A DNA stretch of 64,000 nt, taken from Belliella baltica DSM 15883 (lineage in GTDB: Bacteria > Bacteroidota > Bacteroidia > Cytophagales > Cyclobacteriaceae). Under the pieces are notes generated by a model. That model was not told the origin of the DNA. It worked only from the letters and a program-made list of their open reading frames with translations, and ran no database searches. Position numbers and translations under genes: made by a program. Of the stretch, positions 35,551 to 44,915 are shown one piece after another; position 1 is the first letter of the stretch, and each line of letters opens with the position of its first letter. The stretch lies in assembly GCF_000265405.1 (NCBI RefSeq), contig NC_018010.1, forward strand, positions 2,625,501 through 2,689,500, written 5' to 3'.

Positions 35551-36389
35551 TATTTCAATGCTGTTGGAGCTACAATATCCATATCTCCATAATCTAAATT
35601 TTCTCCAGCCATGCCCCAGATAAAGGTGTAGTTGGAAGTCCCTGCTCCACTATGAATGGACCAAGGTGGTGAGATGACTGCTTGGTGATTTTTCATCCAG
35701 ATATGTCTGGTTTCTTCCGGCTGTCCCATATAATGGCATACAGCTTGATCTTCTTCAAGATCGAAATAAAAATAGGCTTCCATCCTTCTATCATGCGTAT
35801 GTGCAGGCATGGTGTTCCAAACAGAACCTGGTTTCAATTCTGTCATCCCCATTTGTAATTGGCAAGTTGGAACTACAGAGTTGACCAATAATTTATAAAT
35901 CGTTCTATGATTTGAATTTTCTAATGATCCTAAAGTCACAACTTCAGCATCGCTTTTGCCTACTTTCTTTGTTGGATAGGCATGGTGCGCTGGAGCAGAA
36001 TTAAAATAAAGAAATGTGTCACCTGATTTGGAAGGATGGAAAATCACATCTTTCACGCCTTGACCAATGTACAAAGCCTCTTTATTTGCCAACTCGTATG
36101 ACTTGCCATCAACTTCGATTACTGAAGTAGCACCAACATTGATGATCCCAATCTCTCTTCTCTCTAAGAAAAATTCAGATTTCAACTGATCCACTGTCTC
36201 TAAAGCAAGAGCCTTCGATACAGGTTGAATTCCTCCTACAATCAAGCGATCATTCAGCGTGTAAACACCATTAATTTGATCTGCACTGAAAAGTGAGTCA
36301 ATGTGGAAATGCGCTCTCAATGTAGAGGTATCATAACTTTTGACATCGGATGGATGGTTGGAGTATCTGGTTTCTATAAAGGTATGCAT
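35550..36389 (-). CDS. kduI: 5-keto-4-deoxyuronate isomerase
   Basis: Converts 5-keto-4-deoxyuronate (from lyase/GH105 products) to 2,5-diketo-3-deoxygluconate. 279 residues, cupin fold, with the zinc-binding block MPAHTHDRRMEAYFYFDLEE and the later histidine in WSIHSGAGTSNYTFIWGMAGE. N-terminus TRYSNHPSDVKSYDTSTLR is the usual KduI start. First gene of the leftward uronate operon, facing the pectinase genes across the operator array. Confidence 0.96.
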   Translation of the reverse strand: MHTFIETRYSNHPSDVKSYDTSTLRAHFHIDSLFSADQINGVYTLNDRLIVGGIQPVSKALALETVDQLKSEFFLERREIGIINVGATSVIEVDGKSYELANKEALYIGQGVKDVIFHPSKSGDTFLYFNSAPAHHAYPTKKVGKSDAEVVTLGSLENSNHRTIYKLLVNSVVPTCQLQMGMTELKPGSVWNTMPAHTHDRRMEAYFYFDLEEDQAVCHYMGQPEETRHIWMKNHQAVISPPWSIHSGAGTSNYTFIWGMAGENLDYGDMDIVAPTALK

Positions 36390-36412
36390 GCTTCTTTTTC
36401 TTTAGTGTAATC

Positions 36413-36674
36413 GTTTGCGCAATATACCATATATTATTTCAAATAATCAAATGTTTTGCTCAAAACTTTTAAAGACTAATTTGCTCAATATCTCCAAATA
36501 AAATTCTATCAAACCATTTAAATTCTCTTTTATTCAAAGATTCTGTAAAATAATGACAGGATTCTTTTTTATTTTGATTAAACATTTTTAAATATGCAAT
36601 CGATTGCTCAAATATACTTTGATTTGGAGATGTTTGTGCAACTTTTGTGCAAAAAAACACATCTCTTTGCGCAA
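36413..36674. promoter_or_regulatory. Array of seven TTGNNCAA operator-like dyads
   Basis: In the divergent gap between kduI and the DUF4861 gene: TTGCGCAA at 36415 and 36667, TTGTGCAA at 36634 and 36645, TTGCTCAA at 36456, 36481 and 36604. The site at 36456 extends to GTTTTG-CT-CAAAAC. Starts at 36634, 36645 and 36667 are spaced 11 and 22 bases, on one helix face. The central-CG dyad form suits a LacI-family protein, whose gene is in the adjacent operon. Binding is inferred. Confidence 0.7.
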
Positions 36675-36698
36675 CTTCAAATATCAAATAAGAAAAAA

Positions 36699-37952
36699 AT
36701 GAAACAAGTAACCATCCTGTTCCTTCTGCTCTTCTGTTTTCAATTGCTGACAATTTCTTGTTCGCAGAAACCCCAAGAAGATGTTTTGTCAAGTTTTGAT
36801 TTGTCCATTACAAATCCCTTAGATGAAACAAGAATTGATGCTTTTGTATTGATTGAAGAAAAAGAATTGTTGGAAAAATATCCTGATTTCAACCCGAAAG
36901 GATTCATCGTTTACAACAATGCAGTGGAAATTCCCTCCCAATACAATCAAGAAGGTTCTGATAAAGGTTTAGCCTTTGTCCTCCCATTTTTAGCTGCTAA
37001 TGAAACTTTGAATTTGAAAGTTTCCTACGATCCTGAAAATGAAATCAAAAGAGAATATCCAAAAAGAACGCAAGCTGAATTGTCACATAAATTTGATGGA
37101 AAATTTGAAGGGAGAGAATATATAGGTGGAGAGTTTCGAAATGTAAATGAACTCCATGTGCCCAAAGAGCACACTGACCATTCATGGTTTATTCGATATG
37201 AAGGGCCAGGATGGGAATCAGACAAAGTAGGATACCGATTTTATTTGGATTGGAGAAATGGCGTGGATGTATTTGGAAAGCAAGTAAGTGATAATGTATT
37301 ACAAGATGTGGGTGGAGATGGTTTTGATTCTTATCATGAAATCAATGATTGGGGAATGGATGTGCTGAAAGTTGGGAAATCTCTTGGTGTTGGTTCGATC
37401 GCTACTTTTGAAAACGAGCTTGCTCGAAGAGTAGATGTGACTGATAGCCTGTATGCAGCTATTACAAATAATGGAGTGATTTATTCCTCAGTTTTAACCA
37501 AATATTATGGCTGGGATGTAGAAAGTGGAAAGACTGATTTGACTTCCAACTTAAGCATTCATGCTGGAACTAGATTGAGCAAGCAGGTTTTGACAAGCTC
37601 GGCTCCTATAGAAAATTATGCGACAGGATTGATCAAGGACGAGAAAGCAGAGCTCCTTGTTGGAGGTGAAGACCAAACCTATGGCTACATGGCATCTTAT
37701 GGAAAGCAAAGTCTAAATGATGATAACCTAGGTATTGTAGTTTTCTTCAGAAATGACCAAAAAATGCAAATTACAGAAGATCCCTTTTCGCATGTAGTGG
37801 TACTGAAGCCAAATAATAATGCGATTACCTATTATTTCGCAGCAGCATGGGAATTAGAACCTGAGGGAATCACAGAAATTGAAGGGTTCAAAGCCTTTTT
37901 AGACAAAACTGTCAGAGAACTTTCTAACCCAGTGCAAATCTCTCTAAATTAA
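36699..37952 (+). CDS. DUF4861 family lipoprotein of the pectin locus
   Basis: 417 residues from ATG 36699 (MKQVTILFLLLFCFQLL), with lipidation cysteine in TISCSQ. The 36594 frame start adds a non-signal leader inside the operator region, so I reject it. The body reads as beta-sandwich: SLSITNPLDETRIDAFV-like opening, PSQYNQEGSDKGLAFVLPFL, YEGPGWESDKVGYRFYLDWRNGVDVFGKQ and the HEINDWGMDVLKVGKSLG segment that marks DUF4861. Such proteins occur in Bacteroidota pectin and ulvan clusters next to GH105 and probably act on unsaturated uronides; activity not established. First gene of the rightward pectinase operon. Confidence 0.8.
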   Translation: MKQVTILFLLLFCFQLLTISCSQKPQEDVLSSFDLSITNPLDETRIDAFVLIEEKELLEKYPDFNPKGFIVYNNAVEIPSQYNQEGSDKGLAFVLPFLAANETLNLKVSYDPENEIKREYPKRTQAELSHKFDGKFEGREYIGGEFRNVNELHVPKEHTDHSWFIRYEGPGWESDKVGYRFYLDWRNGVDVFGKQVSDNVLQDVGGDGFDSYHEINDWGMDVLKVGKSLGVGSIATFENELARRVDVTDSLYAAITNNGVIYSSVLTKYYGWDVESGKTDLTSNLSIHAGTRLSKQVLTSSAPIENYATGLIKDEKAELLVGGEDQTYGYMASYGKQSLNDDNLGIVVFFRNDQKMQITEDPFSHVVVLKPNNNAITYYFAAAWELEPEGITEIEGFKAFLDKTVRELSNPVQISLN

Positions 37953-38051
37953 TAAAATTGCCTTATTTCAATGAAGCTCATAGGTAGATAAAACTCGGAA
38001 GAAGGCTAGCTTTCTTCTGAGTTTTTGATCAATATACAAGACAACCCAAAA

Positions 38052-39257
38052 ATGAAGACCCTAGGAAAAATATTTTTGTTTTTTACAGTTTTGATTCAAA
38101 TTTCCTGTAAGGAAAAAGAAGTAGAATCAACAGAAATCTCAAAAGAGGAAGTAAAATACTCTTCTTGGATGGCTGATTCTGAAATCAAAAGAAATCCAGA
38201 AGGCTGGACCTTAGATTTCAATGCCAAACCCAAATGGGAATATACACATGGCTTGATCATGATGTCTATGGATCGGGTGTGGAAAGATACGGGAGAGGAC
38301 AAATACTATGATTACATCAGAACATTTGTTGACTTCATGATTGATGAAAATGGAGTGATCAAAACCTACAAACAAAGTGATTACAATATCGATAGGGTCA
38401 ATGGTGGGAAATTTTTAATCGATCTTTATCAAGCAACAGGAGAGGAGAAATTCAAATTGGCGATTGAGCAATTGAGAGATCAAATGCGCAATCATCCTAG
38501 AAATTCAGAAAATGGATTTTGGCATAAGAAAGTTTACCCACATCAAATGTGGCTGGATGGATTGTATATGGGTTCACCTTTCTTAGCACAATATGCTGCC
38601 GCTTTTGATGAACCTGCACTTTTTGATGATGTGGTGAATCAGATTTTGGTTATGGATAAATATGGCTATAGCGAAGAAACTGGTCTCTATCATCATGCCT
38701 ATGACGAAAGTAAATCAGAGAAATGGGCTGATCCAGAAACCGGACTTTCTACAAATTATTGGGGAAGAAGTATTGGTTGGTTTGCAATGGCCTTGGTGGA
38801 TGTTTTGGATTATTTGCCACAGAATCACCCGCAGCGAGCTGAGGTTATTTCCATTGCTCAAAAACTCGCCAAAGGAATCGTAAAATACCAACATGAATCA
38901 GGCACTTGGTACCAAGTAGTTGATCAAGGTGATAGAGTAGGGAATTATTTAGAAGCCTCGGCAACAAGCATGTTTGCCTATTTTCTTCTCAAAGGAGCTG
39001 AAAAAGGATATTTGAGTCAGGAATTCAGAACAGCTGGAATAAATGCTTACAATGGGATATTGAATGAATTTATTAGAAAAGAGGAGGATGGCGGAATTTC
39101 GATCACCCAAGTATGTGGCGTTGCCGGTCTTGGGGGAAATCCTTACCGAGATGGTTCCTATGACTATTATATCAATGAAATCATAAGAGATAATGATCCC
39201 AAAGGTGTAGGCCCATTTATTCTCGCTTCTTTGATTTATGAAAATATGGACAAATGA
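38052..39257 (+). CDS. GH105/GH88-type unsaturated glucuronyl or rhamnogalacturonyl hydrolase
   Basis: Removes the unsaturated uronate left by pectate or rhamnogalacturonan lyases. ATG 38052 gives a lipoprotein signal (MKTLGKIFLFFTVLIQISCK). The alpha/alpha-barrel body has WEYTHGLIMMSMDRVWK, HQMWLDGLYMGSPFLAQYA (with the Asp that acts as general acid/base in this family), NYWGRSIGWFAMALVDVLDYLP, YQHESGTWYQVVDQ and ITQVCGVAGLGGNPYRDGSY. Length of 401 residues suits a lipidated GH105. The next gene, CE8, overlaps the stop by 4 bases. Confidence 0.9.
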   Translation: MKTLGKIFLFFTVLIQISCKEKEVESTEISKEEVKYSSWMADSEIKRNPEGWTLDFNAKPKWEYTHGLIMMSMDRVWKDTGEDKYYDYIRTFVDFMIDENGVIKTYKQSDYNIDRVNGGKFLIDLYQATGEEKFKLAIEQLRDQMRNHPRNSENGFWHKKVYPHQMWLDGLYMGSPFLAQYAAAFDEPALFDDVVNQILVMDKYGYSEETGLYHHAYDESKSEKWADPETGLSTNYWGRSIGWFAMALVDVLDYLPQNHPQRAEVISIAQKLAKGIVKYQHESGTWYQVVDQGDRVGNYLEASATSMFAYFLLKGAEKGYLSQEFRTAGINAYNGILNEFIRKEEDGGISITQVCGVAGLGGNPYRDGSYDYYINEIIRDNDPKGVGPFILASLIYENMDK

Positions 39258-40270
39258 AAAAAGCGCTGATCTTTATACTTCTAACTTTAATCAGTAAAAT
39301 TTCTTTTGCACAAGAGAGCGATTTTGTCGTGTCCCAAGATGGTTCTGGAGATTTTGTGACAGTCCAAGAGGCGATTATGGCAGTGCCTGATTTTCGAAAT
39401 GTTCCAACGTATATTTTCATCAAATCAGGAATTTATAAGGAGAAAATCATTCTTCCTACTTCCAAAACTAAAGTTGTTCTGATAGGTGAAGATGTAGAAA
39501 ATACCATTTTAACTTTTGACGATTTTGCCTCAAAACTCAATAAATTCGGTGAGGAAATGGGAACAACGGGTTCAAGTAGCTTTTTTGTTTTCGGAGATGA
39601 TTTTTCTGCACGGAATTTGACATTTGCCAATTCCTCAGGTCCTGTCGGACAAGCGGTTGCAATTCGGGTGACAGGTGATCGAGCATTTTTTGAGAAGTGT
39701 AAATTTCTTGGATTCCAAGACACGCTCTATGCACATGGAGAAAAGAGCAGACAATACTACAAAGATTGCTACATTGAAGGAACGACCGACTTTATCTTCG
39801 GCTGGTCAACAGCTGTTTTTGAAAACTGCGAAATATTCTCCAAAGCAGGAGGCCAATACATCACTGCAGCTTCAACTTTGGAATCGGTACCCAATGGTTT
39901 TGTATTTATCAATTGTAAACTCACTGGAGATGCTCCTGAAGGAAAAGTTTACTTGGGAAGACCATGGAGAATTCATGCCAAGACAGTTTTCATCAATACA
40001 GAAATGGGCAAACACATTCGTCCTGAGGGATGGCACAATTGGAACAAACCCGAAGCCGAAGCCACTGCTTTTTATGCAGAATTTGGCTCTTCTGGAGAAG
40101 GGGCACATCCAAGCGCGCGAGTTTCGTGGTCCAAACAACTGACTGAAGAGGAGATGAGTAAATTCACTGTTGAAAATATCCTTTCTGGTTCAGACGGATG
40201 GATTCCTGGAATAAATCTGGAAAACAAACTTTGGCCATCGCCGCATCATCTTCCAAAATCTAAAGATTGA
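39254..40270 (+). CDS. Pectinesterase, CE8 family
   Basis: Removes methyl esters from homogalacturonan so lyases can act. 338 residues with signal peptide (cleavage after KISFAQ). Right-handed beta-helix with the CE8 blocks: GDFVTVQEAI start, GFQDTLYAHGEKSRQYY (first catalytic Asp), EGTTDFIFGWSTAVFENC (second Asp) and YLGRPWRIHAKTVF with the substrate Arg and Trp. Starts inside the GH105 stop (ATGA overlap) and ends near the GH43 gene. Probably periplasmic. Confidence 0.95.
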   Translation: MKKALIFILLTLISKISFAQESDFVVSQDGSGDFVTVQEAIMAVPDFRNVPTYIFIKSGIYKEKIILPTSKTKVVLIGEDVENTILTFDDFASKLNKFGEEMGTTGSSSFFVFGDDFSARNLTFANSSGPVGQAVAIRVTGDRAFFEKCKFLGFQDTLYAHGEKSRQYYKDCYIEGTTDFIFGWSTAVFENCEIFSKAGGQYITAASTLESVPNGFVFINCKLTGDAPEGKVYLGRPWRIHAKTVFINTEMGKHIRPEGWHNWNKPEAEATAFYAEFGSSGEGAHPSARVSWSKQLTEEEMSKFTVENILSGSDGWIPGINLENKLWPSPHHLPKSKD

Positions 40271-40275
40271 GTCTG

Positions 40276-41898
40276 ATGAAAAAAATCCAATTTCTATCAT
40301 TTTTCATCATGGCTTTGAGTATTTCTTTTGCGACTCAAGCACAAATATCTGCTGTCTGGAAAGCGGATCAGGAAGATGGCACGTACATCAATCCAATCTT
40401 GCATGCTGACTACTCCGACCCAGACGTCATTCGTGTTGGAGCTGATTTTTATATGACTGCCTCAAGTTTCAATGCTGTCCCTGGATTACCCATTTTACAT
40501 TCTAATGATTTGGTCAATTGGAAATTGATTGGTCATGCTATAGAAAGACTGGAGCCACTAGATCATTTCTCAAAACCACAACATGGTAATGGTGTTTGGG
40601 CTCCTGCGATTCGATATCATCAAGGGGAATTTTACATCTATTGGGGAGATCCTGATTTTGGGATTTTTATGGTGAAAACCAAAGATCCCAAGGGAACCTG
40701 GGAAGCACCTGTTTTGGTTGAAGCAGGAAAAGGCTTAATCGACCCTTGTCCACTTTGGGATGAAGATGGAAATGCATACTTATCCCATGCCTATGCCGGA
40801 AGCAGATCAGGAATCAAAAGTATTTTGGTAGTCAAACCAATGAATGCTGAGGGCACAAAAACCATAGGATCTGGAAAAATTGTATTTGACGGACATCAAG
40901 CCCATCCAACAGTTGAGGGGACCAAGTTTTACAAAAGAAATGGATTTTATTACATTTTTGCTCCTGCAGGGGGCGTATCTACAGGCTGGCAATTGGTGCT
41001 AAGGGCAAAAAATCCCTATGGACCTTATGAAGAGCATATTGCATTGGCTCAAGGTGAAACAAATATCAATGGCCCACATCAAGGGGCTTGGGTGAATTTA
41101 GATAGTGGGGAAGATTGGTTTATTCATTTTCAAGATAAAGATGCCTACGGTCGCATCGTTCACCTTCAGCCAATGGTTTGGAAGGGGGATTGGCCGACGA
41201 TTGGAGAAGATATAAATGGAGATGGATCAGGTCAGCCAGTCTTAAGGCATAAAAAACCAAATGTTGGAAAAAGTCATCCCTTAAGTTCGCCTTTGGATTC
41301 AGATGAATTTGATGGACTAGAATTAGGACTTCAGTGGCAATGGCATGCCAATCCTAAGGCTACCTGGTCATTTCTGAATCCTTCCAAATCGCAGTTGCGA
41401 CTCTACACCCAATTGATTCCTGAGCAAGCCAAAAACCTTTGGGAGGTGCCAAACTTGCTTTTGCAAAAATTCCCAGCTGAAGAATTCGATGCGACAACTT
41501 CATTGGTTTTTCATCCCAATGATAAATTGAAGGGGGAGAAGGTAGGTCTATTGGTGATGGGAATGAGCTATGCATATTTGGGTTTGGAAAGTAAAGAAGA
41601 CGGGATTTATCTGCAGTATGTAACTTGCAGAGATGCCGAAAATGGAAAGTCAGAAGTAATTCAAATCATAAAAAAAATCGATGGAAATCAAATACAATTG
41701 AAAGTTAAAGTAAGTAAAAATGCAATATGTGAATTTAGCTTTAGTGAAGACGGAAATGAATTCATATCAATTCCTGAATCTTTCGAAGCTTTGGCAGGCA
41801 AATGGATTGGCGCAAAAGTCGGTCTCTTTGCAACCAGAAATTCCCAAACCAACGATTCCGGATACGCCGATTTCGATTGGTTCCGCTTCAGGAAATAG
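40276..41898 (+). CDS. GH43 family glycosidase with C-terminal beta-sandwich
   Basis: 540 residues, secreted (signal to SFATQAQ). The GH43 five-blade propeller is visible: general base Asp in HADYSDPDVIRVGADFY, pKa modulator Asp in GLIDPCPLWDEDG, and general acid Glu in AHPTVEGTKFYKRNG. From about residue 350 a second domain (ELGLQWQWHANPK to FDWFRFRK) resembles the GH43 C-terminal lectin-like module. Likely an arabinosidase, xylosidase or galactosidase acting on pectin side chains; exact specificity cannot be told. ATG 40276 is preferred over the upstream TTG at 40267. Confidence 0.9.
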   Translation: MKKIQFLSFFIMALSISFATQAQISAVWKADQEDGTYINPILHADYSDPDVIRVGADFYMTASSFNAVPGLPILHSNDLVNWKLIGHAIERLEPLDHFSKPQHGNGVWAPAIRYHQGEFYIYWGDPDFGIFMVKTKDPKGTWEAPVLVEAGKGLIDPCPLWDEDGNAYLSHAYAGSRSGIKSILVVKPMNAEGTKTIGSGKIVFDGHQAHPTVEGTKFYKRNGFYYIFAPAGGVSTGWQLVLRAKNPYGPYEEHIALAQGETNINGPHQGAWVNLDSGEDWFIHFQDKDAYGRIVHLQPMVWKGDWPTIGEDINGDGSGQPVLRHKKPNVGKSHPLSSPLDSDEFDGLELGLQWQWHANPKATWSFLNPSKSQLRLYTQLIPEQAKNLWEVPNLLLQKFPAEEFDATTSLVFHPNDKLKGEKVGLLVMGMSYAYLGLESKEDGIYLQYVTCRDAENGKSEVIQIIKKIDGNQIQLKVKVSKNAICEFSFSEDGNEFISIPESFEALAGKWIGAKVGLFATRNSQTNDSGYADFDWFRFRK

Positions 41899-41902
41899 TT
41901 AA

Positions 41903-42008
41903 TTGGTTGAATAGTGGAATAGTTGATTGGGTTTAAGAGTTAAATTGGTGAATAGTGGAATAGTTGATTGGGTTTAAGAGTTAAATTGGTGAATAGTGGA
42001 ATAGTTGA
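41903..42008 (+). repeat. 41-base tandem repeat, 2.6 copies
   Basis: Unit TTGGTGAATAGTGGAATAG continues to TTTAAGAGTTAAA; copies at 41903-41944, 41945-41985 and a partial at 41986-42008, almost identical. It starts 4 bases after the GH43 stop. Confidence 0.85.
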
Positions 42009-42035
42009 GAGAGAAAAAAGAGTAGATCCCAAAAC

Positions 42036-42203
42036 ACCTCATCTCAAACCAACCTTCCAATCTTTCAACCTTCCAACAACACCGAATCTTCCAATCCAAA
42101 ACCCCATTTCAAACGCACGCACAACCCAACCTTAAAACTTTCCAATCTACAATCTACAATCTAAAATCTACAATCTACAATCTAAAATCCTCAATCCCAA
42201 AAA
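42036..42203 (+). repeat. G-poor low-complexity run before the GH28 gene
   Basis: Pyrimidine/A-rich sequence on the plus strand with repeated AATCTACAATCTAAAATC and CTTCCAATCTTTCAACC words, very few G. Same character as the islands near 45900, 50950-51300 and 52660-54740. No promoter box seen; the GH28 start follows directly. Confidence 0.7.
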
Positions 42204-42205
42204 CC

Positions 42206-43918
42206 ATGAACAAACTAGCTCTAATCTTCCTTATTTCTGTAGCAGCCTGCTTTGCTTGTAATAGTCAAGTTCAGAGCAATTCTACGAATCAAATTTCAAA
42301 TCAGGAAAGTGAAACTTCAATTTATGAAGGTGTGGAATTTGATATGCCCAAAGTTGAATTGACTTCATTTCCCAACTTTACACTGAGTATTCTAGAACAT
42401 GGAGCTGTTTCTGATGGTGTGACGAAAAATACAGAGGCTTTTGCTAAGGCAATTGATGCAGTTGCTTCCAAAGGTGGAGGTAAAGTCTTGGTTCCTAGAG
42501 GAATTTGGTTGACTGGTCCTATTCAATTCAAAAGCAATATCAACCTACATCTAGAAGCTGGGGCTTTGATTTTGTTCAGTAAGGATTTTGATGATTATCC
42601 ATTAATCGAGACGAGTTTTGAAGGGCTCAACACAGTGAGATGCATCTCTCCAATTTATGCAGATGGAGTTGAAAATATTGCCATTACTGGAACTGGCACA
42701 CTAGATGGGAATGGGGATGCATGGAGACCTGTCAAGAAAAGTAAAATGACTTCTTCGCAATGGAAAAGCCTTCTTGCCTCAGGTGGTTTACTCAATGAAA
42801 AAGGAGATATGTGGTTTCCATCAGAATCTTCTATAAAAGGATATCAAGCAAGTAGCAACTTCAACGTTCCAGATTTGATTGACCCTAGTGAATTGGAAAC
42901 TGTCAAGGATTTTTTAAGACCCGTGATGGTTAGCATCAAAAACAGCAAAAGAATTTTGCTGGATGGGCCTACTTTTCAGAATTCTCCAGCTTGGAATATT
43001 CACCCTTTGATGAGTGAGGATATCATCATCAGAAATCTCAATGTAAGAAATCCTTGGTACTCACAAAATGGTGATGGATTGGATTTAGAATCTTGTAAGA
43101 ATGTCCTGATTTATGATAATATTTTTGATGTTGGTGATGACGCAATTTGTTTCAAATCAGGAAAAGATCAAGACGGTAGAGACAGAGGAATGCCAACAGA
43201 AAATGTGGTGGTAAAAAATAATATTGTTTATCATGGTCATGGAGGCTTTGTGATAGGCAGTGAGATGTCAGGCGGAGTTAGAAATGTTCACATTTCGGAT
43301 TGTACCTTCATGGGAACCGACGTAGGATTGCGATTCAAAAGTACAAGAGGTAGAGGAGGGGTGGTAGAGAATATATACATTTCCAATATTGATATGATCA
43401 ATATTCCTACAGATGTGATCAATTTCAATTTGTTCTATGGAGGTAATTCTCCAGTCCTTGAAGCAGATCAAAGTGCAGAGGACGAAGCAAGAGATGAAGT
43501 GGCTGTTCCTGTGTCTGAAACCACACCATCCTTCAAGAACATATTTATGAAAAACATCAAAGCAACTGGAAGTGGTGTAGCAGCGAATTTCCAAGGCCTA
43601 CCTGAGATGAATCTTCAGAATGTGTCTTTAGAAGATTCTTTTTTGGAAGCTAAAAAAGGAATCATTGCTGTGGATACAGATGGATTGATTTTGAAAAATG
43701 TAACAGTTATCCCTACTTCAGGAACAGCTTTGACGCTTTATAACAGTAAGAATGTAGAAGTTTTAGAAATGAAATATACTGTTAAGGAAGGCCCTGCAAT
43801 CAGCATCATGGGCGCACTCACTTCTCAAATTAGTTTATCAAAATCTGATTTGAAAAATCCAGAAAGTGATTTGAAAATAAGTTCAGAGGTAAATGCAGCA
43901 TCAGTAAAAACAAACTAA
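42206..43918 (+). CDS. GH28 polygalacturonase-type glycosidase, lipoprotein
   Basis: Hydrolyses polygalacturonate or rhamnogalacturonan. 570 residues with a lipoprotein-like signal (ISVAACFAC). Beta-helix with N-terminal VSDGVTKNTEAFAKAIDAVASKGGGKVLVP (the GH28 start block), PSAW-type QNSPAWNIHPLMSEDIIIRNL, NGDGLDLESCKNVLIYDN and GDDAICFKSGKDQDGR (catalytic Asp residues), HGGFVIGSEMSGGV and LRFKSTRGRGG. Subfamily closest in pattern to exo-acting Bacteroidota GH28. Next gene follows after one base. Confidence 0.93.
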   Translation: MNKLALIFLISVAACFACNSQVQSNSTNQISNQESETSIYEGVEFDMPKVELTSFPNFTLSILEHGAVSDGVTKNTEAFAKAIDAVASKGGGKVLVPRGIWLTGPIQFKSNINLHLEAGALILFSKDFDDYPLIETSFEGLNTVRCISPIYADGVENIAITGTGTLDGNGDAWRPVKKSKMTSSQWKSLLASGGLLNEKGDMWFPSESSIKGYQASSNFNVPDLIDPSELETVKDFLRPVMVSIKNSKRILLDGPTFQNSPAWNIHPLMSEDIIIRNLNVRNPWYSQNGDGLDLESCKNVLIYDNIFDVGDDAICFKSGKDQDGRDRGMPTENVVVKNNIVYHGHGGFVIGSEMSGGVRNVHISDCTFMGTDVGLRFKSTRGRGGVVENIYISNIDMINIPTDVINFNLFYGGNSPVLEADQSAEDEARDEVAVPVSETTPSFKNIFMKNIKATGSGVAANFQGLPEMNLQNVSLEDSFLEAKKGIIAVDTDGLILKNVTVIPTSGTALTLYNSKNVEVLEMKYTVKEGPAISIMGALTSQISLSKSDLKNPESDLKISSEVNAASVKTN

Positions 43919-43919
43919 T

Positions 43920-44663
43920 ATGAAAATTTTCTTCAGTTTATTCTTATCCTTTATTTTCTTGATTTCTTATCAACTAGATAAAAATGAAGTCAGAATCTTC
44001 ATGGTTGGAGATTCTACCATGGCCAATAAATCTTATACTCCCGGAAATCCTGAAAAAGGTTGGGGGCAAATTTTTCCTTTGTACTTCAAAGAAGGGGTAG
44101 AGGTATTTAATCATGCTGTCAATGGAAGAAGTACTAAAAATTTCCGAGAGGAAGGCCGATGGGATATTGTAATGAATCAAGTGCAAAAAGGTGACTATGT
44201 TTTCATTCAATTTGGGCACAATGATCAAAAAGTAGATGACCCTAATCGCTATGCTTCACCTGATAATTACAAGATAAATTTGTCCAGGTACGTCCAAGAA
44301 GCAAGAGAAAAAGAAGCAATACCTATTTTGGCGACACCTCTTTCAAGAAGAAGTTTTGATACAGATGGGACTCTAAAAGACACACATTTGGAATACACCT
44401 TGAAAATGAAGGAAGTTGCAAATGAAATGGATGTTATCTTGCTAGACATGAATGCAACAAGCAGAGCATTGTTGACAGCTTGGGGAGTAGAAAAATCCAA
44501 AGAGCTATATATGCATATTGAGCCAGGTCAGTACGATAGATTTCCTGAGGGAATAGTGGACAACACCCATTTTTCTCCAACAGGAGCTTTCAGGATTTGT
44601 GATCTTGCAGTAACAGAAATCAAAGAAAAAATCCCAGCAATAGCTGCTTATTTTAAAGACTGA
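43920..44663 (+). CDS. Rhamnogalacturonan acetylesterase, CE12 family
   Basis: SGNH hydrolase removing acetyl groups from rhamnogalacturonan. 247 residues with a signal peptide. Catalytic blocks: MVGDSTMANKS (Ser nucleophile, block I), NHAVNGRSTKNF (block II Gly), FIQFGHNDQK (block III Asn) and VDNTHFSPTGAFRICDL (block V Asp and His). Complete triad, normal length. Last intact gene of the rightward pectinase operon before the scar; 1 base after GH28. Confidence 0.95.
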   Translation: MKIFFSLFLSFIFLISYQLDKNEVRIFMVGDSTMANKSYTPGNPEKGWGQIFPLYFKEGVEVFNHAVNGRSTKNFREEGRWDIVMNQVQKGDYVFIQFGHNDQKVDDPNRYASPDNYKINLSRYVQEAREKEAIPILATPLSRRSFDTDGTLKDTHLEYTLKMKEVANEMDVILLDMNATSRALLTAWGVEKSKELYMHIEPGQYDRFPEGIVDNTHFSPTGAFRICDLAVTEIKEKIPAIAAYFKD

Positions 44664-44915
44664 GCTTAAAGAAGCGAGAGATTAGAAAAAAGATTCGAAA
44701 TGCGAGAGAAAAGAAACAAGAAACAAGAGAAAAGAAACAAGATTAAGCTTGTGCCTTGAGATCGACTGAAAGGTTAAATTAAGATAAATAGTTAGAATTC
44801 ACTTGCCCAAGGTTTCAAACAATGGAAGAACTGCACCACACAAACCAACCCCAAATTGAGACAATACAAATCTCAAAAAGCGCCGTAGGTGCGACCGACA
44901 TCATGGCCCTAGTAA
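44664..44915. other. Purine-rich repeat region with a REP-like hairpin
   Basis: Starts with AAGA/GAGA-rich repeats (44664-44745) and includes GCGCCGTAGGTGCG at 44879-44892, a short hairpin of a kind that recurs in Bacteroidota intergenic DNA. An in-frame TAA at 44913 bounds the open frame that follows. No gene seen. Confidence 0.5.
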
